A stretch of 16,777 nucleotides of DNA, from positions 1 through 16,777 of the forward strand of contig JAEZXC010000087.1 in NCBI GenBank assembly GCA_023442845.1, given 5' to 3'. The notes under the pieces are model-generated. The model worked only from the letters and a program-made list of their open reading frames with translations, did not search any database and had not been told where the DNA came from. Source of the DNA: Actinomycetes bacterium (GTDB taxonomy: Bacteria; Actinomycetota; Actinomycetes; Actinomycetales; Demequinaceae). Shown piece after piece: positions 1-7,100 of the stretch (position 1 is its first letter; every line of letters begins with the position of its first letter). Position numbers and translations under genes: made by a program.

Positions 1-284
1 TGACCATCGGTATCCGTCGCCGCTCGGCCAAAACCGCTAAACGACCCGTCGCGCACGATGTGTCCCTGCTCGGCAGGAATCTCGCCACCGGGGCCCGGCT
101 GCCATATCTCGACGAGAGCGTCAGGCACAGGGTCACCGTGGCCATCTGTCACCGTTCCGTGCAGGGTGATGGCGCCCGGAGCGTCGGGCGAAACGAGGAC
201 GTGGCTGTCAGGGTAAACGAGGCCAAAGTGGAAGAACGGGCCCACGGTCTGGCCGGGGAAAGGCGTCAGTGTGGTGTCAGGCAT
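1..284 (-). CDS. pcaG: Protocatechuate 3,4-dioxygenase alpha subunit, partial (C-terminus beyond window)
   Basis: This is the alpha subunit of the non-heme Fe(III) enzyme that cleaves protocatechuate between its hydroxyls (ortho cleavage) to 3-carboxy-cis,cis-muconate in the cytoplasm. Reading the minus strand from the ATG at 284 gives about 94 residues that run off the left edge. They contain QTVGPFFHFGL near residues 12-22, typical of PcaG, followed by the intradiol-dioxygenase beta-sandwich start (GTVTDGHGDPVPDALVEIWQ, near 43-62). A GGGAGG ribosome site lies about 9 bases upstream, inside the end of pcaH, and the two frames overlap by 8 bases. The iron ligands of the enzyme sit in the beta subunit PcaH, so their absence here is expected. 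It is the last gene of the visible operon. Identity is firm; only the N-terminal half can be judged. Confidence 0.93.
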   Translation of the reverse strand, partial: MPDTTLTPFPGQTVGPFFHFGLVYPDSHVLVSPDAPGAITLHGTVTDGHGDPVPDALVEIWQPGPGGEIPAEQGHIVRDGSFSGFGRAATDTDG

Positions 285-1101
285 GGTCCCCGTCCTCCCT
301 GTCGTGCTCGAACACCGTGCGGTGCGAGCCGTTCAACACAATGTCCCACCGGTAGCCCGTTGCCCACTCATGCTGGGTGATGTCGTGATCGTATCGGGCG
401 ATCAATCGCTCGCGGGCGGCGGCGTCCGGGATTGATTGGTAGATCGGATCCAGCGAGAAGAGCGGGTCACCAGGGAAGTACATCTGGGTAACGAGTCGCT
501 GAGTGAACTCGGTGCCGAACACCGAGAAGTGGATATGCGCGGGGCGCCACGCGTTGAGGTGGTTGCGCCACGGGTAGGGGCCGGGCTTGATCGTCGTGAA
601 TTCGTACCAGCCGTCTGTGTCCGTCAGGGTACGGCCGACGCCGGTGAAGTTCGGGTCGATGGGCGCCGGGTGCTGGTCTCGCTTGTGGATGTAGCGCCCC
701 GCAGAGTTCGCTTGCCAAATCTCGACGAGTTGCCGACGCACAGGACGGCCGTCAGCGTCGAGGATGCGTCCGCGCACGACGATCCGCTCGCCAATGGGCT
801 CGCCGCCATGTTGCACCGTGAGGTCCGCTTCCACAGGGCTGATGTCGCGCTCGCCGAAGACGGGTGAAAGCAGTTCGATTCCTTCGGGGTCAGCGTGGCG
901 CAAGTCCTTGGTGGGATGGCGCAAGAGCGACGAACGGTACGGCGGGTAGTCCAGGCTGGGGCCCGTTTGGTGCGAGGCCCCGGTAGCGATCCGCGCGTCG
1001 TATGCGGATTGAGCGCCCGCGATCTCGACGTTGATCTGTGCTTGCGTCTCACGCGCCGCGGATGCGGGGTCCACGGTCTGTTCGGTGGGCTCGGTGCTCA
1101 T
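277..1101 (-). CDS. pcaH: Protocatechuate 3,4-dioxygenase beta subunit
   Basis: This is the catalytic, iron-carrying subunit of protocatechuate 3,4-dioxygenase, which pairs with PcaG. The 274-residue protein has an intradiol-dioxygenase fold from about residue 85. The four expected Fe(III) ligands are visible: Tyr137 (in SAGRYIHKRDQH), Tyr176 (PGPYPWRNH), and His189 and His191 (RPAHIHFSVFG). The motif LVEIWQANSAGRY (residues 125-137) is characteristic of beta subunits. The N-terminal 40 residues are Ala/Gln-rich and slightly longer than in proteobacterial PcaH. The ATG overlaps the pobA stop as ATGA, with GGGGAGG six bases upstream, so the start is well supported. It follows pobA directly, whose product protocatechuate is its substrate. 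Nothing is missing, and the call is firm. Confidence 0.97.
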   Translation of the reverse strand: MSTEPTEQTVDPASAARETQAQINVEIAGAQSAYDARIATGASHQTGPSLDYPPYRSSLLRHPTKDLRHADPEGIELLSPVFGERDISPVEADLTVQHGGEPIGERIVVRGRILDADGRPVRRQLVEIWQANSAGRYIHKRDQHPAPIDPNFTGVGRTLTDTDGWYEFTTIKPGPYPWRNHLNAWRPAHIHFSVFGTEFTQRLVTQMYFPGDPLFSLDPIYQSIPDAAARERLIARYDHDITQHEWATGYRWDIVLNGSHRTVFEHDREDGDHA

Positions 1102-2282
1102 CGGATGCCTCCCCAGCCGGTGTAGCCCTCGGCCAAGAATCGGCGTCCGGCTTCGGATTCAGTGATGGTACGTAGTTCTGCGAAGCGGCGCTGGCGTTCG
1201 AAGCCTGGTTCGTCGACGGTGCTGTGCATCATGCGGCTCATCCACGCCGAATAGTTCTGTGCCCGCCACACCCGGTGTGCAGAGCGCTTGCCGTACGTGT
1301 CGAGGAGCGCATCGTCCTTTGACGTCACCCACTCCTCGAGAATTCCATGAAGGAGGACCACGTCCGCGATCGCGAGATTGAGTCCCTTCGCGCCGGTGGG
1401 TGGAACGGTATGGGCTGCGTCGCCCGCGAGCACCACCCGTCCGAGTCGCATCGGGTCGACAACGGACGAGCGGAACCGGAGCACAGCACGCTCGGTGATG
1501 GGCCCTGTCTTCAGTGCGAAACCGTCAGCACCCGCGACCCGGGCCTGAAGCTCGTCCCAAATCGCCTCGTCGCTCCAGCTGTCGGCGTTTTCTTCTGGGT
1601 CGCACTGGAAGTACATGCGTTGATGGGTCTCGGTGCGCTGGCTAATGAGGGCGAAACCCCTTTCCGACGCCGAATACACGAGGAGTTCGGCCGAAGGCGG
1701 CGCCTCAACGATGATGCCAAACCACGCGTACGGGTATTCATGAGCCCACACGCGGCGCACTTCCTCGGGAAAGGAGTGACGCACGGTCGAGTGAGAACCA
1801 TCGGCGCCCACCACGAGGTCGCCACGGATCTCATGTACCTCACCGTCAGGGTCGGTGTACCGGATTCCAGGCCGCGCGGAGTCACCTTCGAGTACATCGG
1901 TGACGCGGCACTCCCAGCGGATATCCGCGCCGGCGTTGCTTCGGGCCGCAGCGAGGTCCTTGAATACCTCCGTTTGGGGGTAGAGGTACACGGCGTCGCC
2001 CACGAGAGCGTCGAAGTCGATGCGGTGCATCTGCCCGTCAAAGCGGATGTCGATGCCCTCGTGGCGGTGCCCTTCGCGAATGACTCGATCGACGCCCGCC
2101 TCGACGAGCACGTCAACACTGCACTGCTCAAGGATGCCCGCACGCTGGGTGGTGGCGATCTCGTCGTAGCTGCGGGATTCGATCACCACGTGGTCGATGC
2201 CTGAGCCATCCAACAGGTGCGACAGCAAGAGACCTGCGGGCCCGCCGCCCACGATGATGATCGGCGTGGACTCGACGCTCAT
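1098..2282 (-). CDS. pobA: 4-hydroxybenzoate 3-monooxygenase (p-hydroxybenzoate hydroxylase)
   Basis: This FAD-dependent group A flavoprotein monooxygenase hydroxylates 4-hydroxybenzoate to protocatechuate using NAD(P)H and O2. The protein has 394 residues, the usual PobA length. Visible motifs are the FAD dinucleotide loop GGGPAG (12-17), the DG motif GADGSHS (159-165) and the second FAD motif GDAAHTVPPTGAKGLNLA (287-304). Residues matching the substrate pocket of the Pseudomonas enzyme appear to be Tyr203, Ser214, Arg216 and Tyr387, aligned from memory. The segment linked to NADPH preference reads IATTQRAG (42-49) rather than GRIRAG, so cofactor preference may differ. The start overlaps the pcaJ stop by ATGA, and the end overlaps pcaH the same way. 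It links 4-hydroxybenzoate, the expected product of the cinnamate genes at 10334-14209, to the beta-ketoadipate pathway. Confidence 0.96.
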   Translation of the reverse strand: MSVESTPIIIVGGGPAGLLLSHLLDGSGIDHVVIESRSYDEIATTQRAGILEQCSVDVLVEAGVDRVIREGHRHEGIDIRFDGQMHRIDFDALVGDAVYLYPQTEVFKDLAAARSNAGADIRWECRVTDVLEGDSARPGIRYTDPDGEVHEIRGDLVVGADGSHSTVRHSFPEEVRRVWAHEYPYAWFGIIVEAPPSAELLVYSASERGFALISQRTETHQRMYFQCDPEENADSWSDEAIWDELQARVAGADGFALKTGPITERAVLRFRSSVVDPMRLGRVVLAGDAAHTVPPTGAKGLNLAIADVVLLHGILEEWVTSKDDALLDTYGKRSAHRVWRAQNYSAWMSRMMHSTVDEPGFERQRRFAELRTITESEAGRRFLAEGYTGWGGIR

Positions 2283-2953
2283 GATGCTTCGCTTTCCGTG
2301 TGATCGAGCAGGGTCAGTCCCAAGCGATCCTGCAGTTGCGCAACGCTGATGCCAAAGGTCTCGAGGACCCGCGGCGGTAGTGGTTCCCCAGCGTCGTCTG
2401 TGCCGCCCACATCAAAGACGGCGACGTCGCTATAGACGCGCGACACACAGCCGACGCCAGTAAGCGGCAGCGCGCACGTGGCGACGAGCTTGGGCTCGCC
2501 GGTCTTGGTGAAGAGGTTCATCATCACCCACGTGAGGCGCGCACCCACAGCCAAGTCCATGGCGCCGCCAACCGCAGGAATCGCGTCGGGTGTGCCCGTT
2601 GACCAGTTCGCAAGGTCGCCTTGAGCGGAGACCTCGAACGCCCCGAGCACGCACACGTCGATGTGCCCGCCGCGCATCATCGCGAACGATTCGGCCTGAT
2701 TGAAGTACGCGGCACCGGGCATTTCGGTGACTGCCACTTTGCCCGCGTTGACAAGGTCGGGGTCAATTTCATCGCCGACGGCGGCGGGGCCCATGCCAAG
2801 CAGGCCATTTTCCGTGTGGAGAGTGACGCCCGACGTGGGGCTCAGGTGGTCTGACACGAGCGTCGGCAACCCGATACCCAAGTTGACGAAGGCACCCGAG
2901 GGGATGTCGCGGGCGACGCGCGCGGCAAGTTGTTCCTTGTTGAGCGGGGTCAT
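2279..2953 (-). CDS. pcaJ: 3-oxoadipate CoA-transferase subunit B
   Basis: This is the beta subunit of the CoA-transferase that moves CoA from succinyl-CoA to 3-oxoadipate, giving 3-oxoadipyl-CoA, the penultimate step of the beta-ketoadipate pathway. The protein has 224 residues. The active-site glutamate is in TENGLLGMGP (Glu48), and NLGIGLPTLV (24-33) and the GGHIDVCVLGAFEVSAQGD stretch (about 95-113) are typical of class I CoA-transferase B chains. It overlaps pcaI upstream and pobA downstream, each by 4 bases. The family also includes acetoacetate-type transferases (ScoB/AtoA), so identity as PcaJ rests on the surrounding pca and pob genes and the adjacent PcaF thiolase. That makes the specific call strong. 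Confidence 0.92.
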   Translation of the reverse strand: MTPLNKEQLAARVARDIPSGAFVNLGIGLPTLVSDHLSPTSGVTLHTENGLLGMGPAAVGDEIDPDLVNAGKVAVTEMPGAAYFNQAESFAMMRGGHIDVCVLGAFEVSAQGDLANWSTGTPDAIPAVGGAMDLAVGARLTWVMMNLFTKTGEPKLVATCALPLTGVGCVSRVYSDVAVFDVGGTDDAGEPLPPRVLETFGISVAQLQDRLGLTLLDHTESEAS

Positions 2954-3648
2954 GCGGCCGCTCCCTCATCGTTCGATCCGGCAAGCGGATAGGTGACCTG
3001 GACCACGGTGTCGACATAAATACACGGCGTCACGACTGCCTCCGGGTCGATCTCGCCCGTCTTCACAATCTCGGTCACCTCGACCACCGTGCGCGTGGCG
3101 GCCGTCGCCATGATGGGGCCAAAGTTCCGCGCGGTCTTGCGGTACGTGAGGTTGCCGACGCCGTCGCTGCGGTGGGCTTTGACAAGTGCAACGTCCGCGC
3201 GAATCGGGTATTCGAGAACATGGCCGACGCCGTTGAAGTCGCGCACCTCCTTGCCTTCTGCAAGGGGGGTGCCAAAGCCTGTTGGCGTGTAGAACGCACC
3301 AATGCCTGCGCCAGCGGCGCGGATTCGTTCGGCCAGGTTTCCTTGGGGAACAAGCTCCAGTTCCACGCGACCGGCGCGATACGCCGCGTCAAAATGCCAC
3401 GAGTCCGACTGACGAGGGAACGAGCACACCATGCGGCGCACGCGGCCCAACTGAATGAGCCGTGCGAGGCCCTCGTCGCCGTTGCCGGCGTTATTGCTCA
3501 CGATCGTGAGGTCTGTTGCGCCGTGCTCGATGAGGGCGTCGATGAGTGCAACGGGCTGGCCCGCAGAGCCGAAGCCCGACACCATGACGGTGGCGCCGTC
3601 AGCAATATCGCCGATGGCGTCGAGGGTGGTCTTCACAAAGGTCGTCAC
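2950..3648 (-). CDS. pcaI: 3-oxoadipate CoA-transferase subunit A
   Basis: This is the alpha subunit partner of PcaJ. The 232-residue protein carries the CoA-transferase glycine-rich motif VMVSGFGSAGQP (about residues 20-31) and typical subunit A segments such as TPTGFGTPLAEGKEVRDFNG and ADVALVKAHRSDGVGNLTYR. The open frame continues upstream to 3810, but those 54 codons are an Arg/Cys-rich shadow of pcaF. I chose the GTG at 3648, which overlaps the pcaF stop as GTGA, has GGAGA seven bases upstream and gives the expected N-terminus TTFVKTTLDAI. It overlaps pcaJ by ATGA, so the two subunits are probably translationally coupled and made in equal amounts. As with PcaJ, pathway assignment comes from context. 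Confidence 0.92.
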   Translation of the reverse strand: MTTFVKTTLDAIGDIADGATVMVSGFGSAGQPVALIDALIEHGATDLTIVSNNAGNGDEGLARLIQLGRVRRMVCSFPRQSDSWHFDAAYRAGRVELELVPQGNLAERIRAAGAGIGAFYTPTGFGTPLAEGKEVRDFNGVGHVLEYPIRADVALVKAHRSDGVGNLTYRKTARNFGPIMATAATRTVVEVTEIVKTGEIDPEAVVTPCIYVDTVVQVTYPLAGSNDEGAAA

Positions 3649-4826
3649 GATACGTTCTCCACGACTACGGCGAGGCCTTGCCCGACGCCAATGCAGATTG
3701 CAGCCACGCCCCACCGCTCGCCACTGACACGTAGGCGTTCGGCGACCGTCGCAAGGACCCGCGTACCGGATGCGCCGAGCGGGTGACCGATAGCGACAGC
3801 GCCCCCCCACGCGTTGACGAGTGCGGGGTCCACTTTCCAGGCATCAATGCAGGCAAGGGCCTGTGCGGCAAAGGCCTCATTCAATTCGACAGCGTTGATG
3901 TCGTCCCATGTAAGAGAGGCGCGCTCAAGCGCTCGGTTCGCAGCTTCGACTGGTGCGAAACCGAAGTATTGAGGGTCGTTTGCGACGGCGGCCCGCGCCA
4001 CGACCCGGGCAATCGGTGCGCGGCCGGTGAGGTCTGCCGCTCGCTCGGAGCCGATGAGCATCGCACTTGCGCCATCGTTGAGGGGAGAGGCATTACCTGC
4101 CGTCACTGTCCCGTTGGGGCGGAACACGGTGGTGAGCGTGGCGAGCTTGTCCGTGTTTGTCTCGGGACGGATTGCCTCATCGATGGCGAGGTCGGCGTGG
4201 GGGACAGGGGTGACAAGGTCGACGTAATGCCCGGACTCCCACGCCTGTTGGGCGCGGCGATGGCTGCTCACGGCGAACTCGTCCTGACGCTCACGCGAGA
4301 CGTTGTAACGCTCGGCAAGACGCTCGGTCGCTTCACCGAGGCTCACTGTCCACTCCTCGTTCATGCGGGGATTGACGAGGCGCCATCCGAGAGTGGTTGA
4401 TACGAGTGCGGTGTCCTGCGCCGGGAAGGCGCGCTCGGGTTTGAGTGCCACCCACGGTGCCCGGCTCATCGACTCGACGCCACCCGCAAGAACAACGTCA
4501 GCATCCCCTGTCTCGACAGCACGCGACGCCTGGATCGCGGCGTCGAGGCTTGATCCACACAAGCGGTTGATGGTGGTACCCGGCACCGATAACGGCAGGC
4601 CCGCCAAGAGCACGGCCATGCGGGCGACGTTGCGGTTGTCTTCGCCTGCGCCATTGGCATTGCCGAGGATCACATCATCAATGCGGGCGGGATCGAGGTC
4701 AGGACTGCGGCGTACCTGTTCACCCACGACGTGTGCGGCGAGGTCGTCGGGGCGAATATGTGCGAGCGCTCCGCCATAGCGGCCGAAAGGTGTCCGGACG
4801 TAGTCGTAGATGAATGCCGTGGTCAT
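3645..4826 (-). CDS. pcaF: 3-oxoadipyl-CoA thiolase (beta-ketoadipyl-CoA thiolase)
   Basis: This thiolase cleaves 3-oxoadipyl-CoA with CoA into succinyl-CoA and acetyl-CoA, the final step of the beta-ketoadipate pathway. The 393-residue protein shows the full catalytic set: nucleophile Cys90 in NRLCGSSLDA, the NEAFA motif (316-320), His348 in GHPLGASG and Cys378 in CIGVGQG. The segment PEERxFP-like KPERAFPAQDT (129-139) and the EEWTVSLGEATE region are typical of PcaF/PaaJ-type thiolases. It lies directly after pcaR with an ATGA overlap and before pcaI with a GTGA overlap. No strong Shine-Dalgarno sequence is visible before its ATG, consistent with translational coupling. PaaJ, which does the same reaction in phenylacetate breakdown, is the main alternative; the gene neighbours favour PcaF. 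Confidence 0.95.
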   Translation of the reverse strand: MTTAFIYDYVRTPFGRYGGALAHIRPDDLAAHVVGEQVRRSPDLDPARIDDVILGNANGAGEDNRNVARMAVLLAGLPLSVPGTTINRLCGSSLDAAIQASRAVETGDADVVLAGGVESMSRAPWVALKPERAFPAQDTALVSTTLGWRLVNPRMNEEWTVSLGEATERLAERYNVSRERQDEFAVSSHRRAQQAWESGHYVDLVTPVPHADLAIDEAIRPETNTDKLATLTTVFRPNGTVTAGNASPLNDGASAMLIGSERAADLTGRAPIARVVARAAVANDPQYFGFAPVEAANRALERASLTWDDINAVELNEAFAAQALACIDAWKVDPALVNAWGGAVAIGHPLGASGTRVLATVAERLRVSGERWGVAAICIGVGQGLAVVVENVS

Positions 4827-5710
4827 CGCACCACCGTTCCGGCCCGGCGCAGGTCCGCCGTAATCTCCTTGGCGGCGCGCATGACGGGCGGGAGGAGTTC
4901 ACGCACGAGGGTGCGGACATCGCCCCGTCGCACCGGTGCCGACACGTTGACCGCGGCAACCACGCGGCCCGTTGCATCCCGCACTGGCACGGCGAGTGAG
5001 CGCAGGCCCTCTTCGAGCTCTTGGTCGACGAGTGCCCAGCCTTCTTTCCGCACGTGTTCAAGGGCGGCCCTCAACCGGCGGGGGTCGGTGATCGTGCGCG
5101 GGGTGAACTTCGTCAGTTCTGCCTCCGCGAGATAACGCTCTTGGCGGTCGAGTGACCCGGCGCCGAGGATGGCGCGCCCCATCGACGTTGCGTAGGCGGG
5201 GAAGCGAGTGCCGACGACGATTGCAGCGGACATGATCCGGTACGTCGTCACACGGGCGACGTACACGATGTCGGTGCCATCGAGCACGGCGACGGATGCG
5301 GACTCGCCCACTTCGGCCGCGAGATTCTTTAGATACGGTTGCGCGATCTGGGGAAGTGACAGACCGGAAAGATACGCGTGTCCGAGTTCGAGTACCTGCG
5401 GACGCAGCGAAAACTCGCGACCGTCCGAGGCGAGATACCCGAGTTCGACGAGGGTGTGGAGGAAGCGTCGGGCCGACGCTCGTGAAAGCCCGGTATGACG
5501 AGAGACTTCGCTCAGGGTGAGGGCGGGACGTTCGGCGCCGAATGCGCGAATGACGGCAAGGCCACGCTCAAGTGATTGAACGAACTCACCGGACCGTTCC
5601 GTTGTCTCCCGGCGTTCACCGGAAATGACCGCCTGGCTGTCGCCATTGCGGGGTTGGCTACCGGGAATAGTCCCGGTGCTCGACGTGCGGTGCTCCACCG
5701 TGGATTCCAC
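4823..5710 (-). CDS. pcaR: IclR-family transcriptional regulator, PcaR/PcaU type
   Basis: This is a DNA-binding regulator of aromatic catabolism, probably controlling its own operon. The 295-residue protein has an IclR winged helix-turn-helix at about residues 43-105 (SLERGLAVIRAF, then LTLSEVSRHTGLSRASARRF at 64-83) and an effector domain with the hallmark PAYATSMGRAIL (171-182). The Leu-Asp-Gln stretch GWALVDQELEEGLRSLAVPV (224-243) is also standard for PcaR/PobR/PcaU. The assigned GTG start at 5710 has AGGAAG directly against it; a second GTG at 5698 has AAGGTGG about 8 bases upstream and may be the true start, removing four residues. It is the first gene of the pca operon. A candidate operator and promoter lie at 5769-5817. 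Ligand is not readable; protocatechuate, 4-hydroxybenzoate or beta-ketoadipate are family precedents. Confidence 0.9.
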   Translation of the reverse strand: MESTVEHRTSSTGTIPGSQPRNGDSQAVISGERRETTERSGEFVQSLERGLAVIRAFGAERPALTLSEVSRHTGLSRASARRFLHTLVELGYLASDGREFSLRPQVLELGHAYLSGLSLPQIAQPYLKNLAAEVGESASVAVLDGTDIVYVARVTTYRIMSAAIVVGTRFPAYATSMGRAILGAGSLDRQERYLAEAELTKFTPRTITDPRRLRAALEHVRKEGWALVDQELEEGLRSLAVPVRDATGRVVAAVNVSAPVRRGDVRTLVRELLPPVMRAAKEITADLRRAGTVVR

Positions 5711-5768
5711 CTTCCTGGCGGGGCTGACGGACGGACTGAAGACCCCAGGTCATCGTTGACCGCCAGGC

Positions 5769-5791
5769 GAACAAGCGTTCTACAAGTGAAC
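5769..5791. promoter_or_regulatory. Candidate IclR/PcaR operator (GAAC/GTTC repeat cluster)
   Basis: Three half-sites occur in a row: GAAC (5769-5772), GTTC (5777-5780) and GAAC (5788-5791). The first two form an inverted repeat with a 4-base spacer, and the last two form GTTC-TACAAGT-GAAC with a 7-base spacer. IclR regulators of aromatic genes bind repeated palindromic elements, and this one covers the -10 box and predicted start of the pcaR promoter. Autoregulation, and repression or induction of the operon, would fit. The binding protein is inferred. Confidence 0.45.
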
Positions 5792-5817
5792 ATAGTGCCC
5801 GGATTCTGGCCCGTCAA
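5789..5817 (-). promoter_or_regulatory. Putative promoter of the pcaR-F-I-J-pobA-pcaH-G operon
   Basis: On the minus strand, TTGACG (5817 to 5812) is followed after exactly 17 bases by TATGTT (5794 to 5789), a close match to a housekeeping sigma-factor promoter. Transcription would begin near 5782, leaving a leader of roughly 70 bases before the pcaR start. The -10 box overlaps the inverted-repeat cluster at 5769-5791. This is visual matching only, without start-site data. Confidence 0.55.
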
Positions 5818-5866
5818 CATCACCGTCCCCGTTCAGATTCGCTCGGTATGCGAGTTAACAACATAG

Positions 5867-5878
5867 TGACGGGCGTCA
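5867..5878. promoter_or_regulatory. Short palindrome upstream of the transporter promoter
   Basis: TGACG-GG-CGTCA is a perfect palindrome with 5-base arms, ending 8 bases before the putative TTGACA of the transporter promoter. An 8-base sequence, ACATAGTG, occurs at 5861-5868 beside it and again at 5791-5798 in the pcaR operator region, so one regulator might contact both sides. It is a candidate binding site for PcaR, the PaaX-family regulator or another factor; short palindromes also occur by chance. Confidence 0.3.
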
Positions 5879-5886
5879 GCAATATC

Positions 5887-5916
5887 TTGACAATGGCACC
5901 CGCAGTGCTCAACGAT
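5887..5916 (+). promoter_or_regulatory. Putative promoter of the ABC transporter operon
   Basis: A perfect -35 consensus TTGACA (5887-5892) is followed after 18 bases by a weak -10, AACGAT (5911-5916, three of six matches). It would give a leader of about 105 bases before the substrate-binding-protein gene. Together with the opposing promoter at 5789-5817 it makes the 319-bp gap a divergent control region; apart from these elements and the nearby repeats I see no gene in the gap. Confidence 0.4.
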
Positions 5917-6029
5917 GGGGCTGTGTCACCACAACGATGTGAGACATACTCGCTTCGCGGACGCGCCGTCCTCACAGCGACAGTCGACTCGTAGTGGTGA
6001 GCACCTATCACCGGGAAAGAGGCTGTTCG

Positions 6030-7031
6030 ATGAAGAGAGTTTCCGCCGCCGTATCCGCGGCCGCTATCGCTTTGGTGGTCAGCGCATGCACCAATTCATC
6101 TACCGAGTCGCCCACAACGAGCGCACCCGTAGAACCCACGACCTCCGAAACGCAGGCCACGCAAGAGACGTACGACGTCCGCGTGGCGGCACTGCCCATT
6201 GCTGAGACGGGCGCCCTCTGGGCGGCTATCGAAGAAGGCATCTTCGCCGACCACGGCATCAACATCGAGATTGTGCCCGCCCAGGGTGGCGCTCAGGCGA
6301 TCCCTGCGCTACTGAGCGGTGACATTGACTTCGCTATTGGCCAGCCGTTTGGTCCGTTCCGTGCAGACGGTCAGGACCTCGGCATCGTCATCATCGGTGA
6401 CTACGCAGACTCCCAAGCGTCCGGCAAGGACGTTAACGGCGTAGTCGCACTTGAGTCGTCGGGTATCCAGGGTCCTGCCGACCTCGCTGGAAAGCGTGTG
6501 TCGGTCAACTCCCTTGGTGCTGCCGGTGACGTGACCATCATGCAGGCCGTCAAGGACGCCGGTGGCGACCCCTCGACGATCGAGTTTGTTGAGGTCGCGT
6601 TCCCGGAGGTTCCGGCACAGCTTGCTGCGGGCACGATTGACGCGGCATGGGCCCCCGACCCCTTCATGTCGATGGTCGCTGGCGACGGTGGCCTCATTGT
6701 GATGCACCCGTACCAGGAGACGATTCCGGGCCTCACGGTGCTGACCAACATCACCACTCAGGACAACCTGGACAACAACGCCCAGATGGTGGCGCAGTAC
6801 TCGGCCGCTATGGAAGAGGCACTTGAGTGGGCCAACGCCAACGAGGACAAGGTTCGCGCGGCAATCGCCACAAACCTTGAAATCCCTGAGGCGGCCGCCG
6901 CTGGTATCACGTTGCCCACGTTCAACTGGGTCGTCGACGTGGATCAGCTCGACGCCCTCTCGGGCATGGCTGTCGACTTCGGGGTTCTTCCCGCGAAGCC
7001 CGACTTCGGCCGGCTCGTCAAGCAACAGTAG
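6030..7031 (+). CDS. ABC transporter substrate-binding lipoprotein, NitT/TauT (SsuA/NMT1-like) family
   Basis: This is an extracellular solute receptor for an ABC importer, anchored to the membrane by a lipid. The 333-residue protein begins with a lipoprotein signal peptide (MKRVSAAVSA, hydrophobic stretch, lipobox VSAC with Cys20) and a Thr/Ser/Glu-rich tether (21-48). The NMT1/SsuA-like periplasmic-binding domain follows, with VRVAALPIAETGALWAAIEE (50-69), SGDIDFAIGQP (96-106) and the cleft loop KRVSVNSLGAAGDVTIMQ (155-172). I placed the start at ATG 6030, which has AAAGAGG seven bases upstream and opens the signal peptide; the frame stays open to 5994 but that adds a charged segment. Family members bind sulfonates, nitrate, pyrimidine precursors, and in some actinobacteria and Burkholderia related systems serve phthalates. 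Substrate here is unknown; divergence from pcaR suggests an aromatic acid. Confidence 0.88.
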   Translation: MKRVSAAVSAAAIALVVSACTNSSTESPTTSAPVEPTTSETQATQETYDVRVAALPIAETGALWAAIEEGIFADHGINIEIVPAQGGAQAIPALLSGDIDFAIGQPFGPFRADGQDLGIVIIGDYADSQASGKDVNGVVALESSGIQGPADLAGKRVSVNSLGAAGDVTIMQAVKDAGGDPSTIEFVEVAFPEVPAQLAAGTIDAAWAPDPFMSMVAGDGGLIVMHPYQETIPGLTVLTNITTQDNLDNNAQMVAQYSAAMEEALEWANANEDKVRAAIATNLEIPEAAAAGITLPTFNWVVDVDQLDALSGMAVDFGVLPAKPDFGRLVKQQ

Positions 7032-7037
7032 GCGCAT

Positions 7038-7070
7038 GACGGCGGGGGGGCCCGGGGCCCCCCCCCCGTC
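7038..7070 (+). terminator. GC-only hairpin between binding-protein and permease genes (attenuator or mRNA stabiliser)
   Basis: Seven bases after the binding-protein stop, GACGG-C-GGGGGGG (7038-7050) can pair with CCCCCCC-CCGTC (7059-7070) around an 8-base loop, leaving a single bulged C. The stem would be extremely stable. No T-run follows, so it is not a classical intrinsic terminator. Hairpins at this position often let the binding protein be made in excess over the membrane parts, by partial termination or by protecting the upstream mRNA. That role is inference. Confidence 0.5.
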
Positions 7071-7100
7071 GTCGTCTCCGGACTACGATCCCCAGACACG

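Noticed and set aside
3649..3810. N-terminal extension of pcaI by 54 codons
   Set aside because: The extension is an Arg/Cys/Trp-rich frame inside pcaF. The GTG at 3648 has a ribosome site, a GTGA overlap and the family N-terminus.
5576..6011. Small open frames in the pcaR/transporter gap as possible genes
   Set aside because: They overlap promoter elements or pcaR, lack ribosome sites and show no domain-like sequence.
7038..7070. Calling the GC hairpin a full operon terminator
   Set aside because: There is no T tract, and the downstream permeases and ATPase are needed for a working importer with the upstream receptor.
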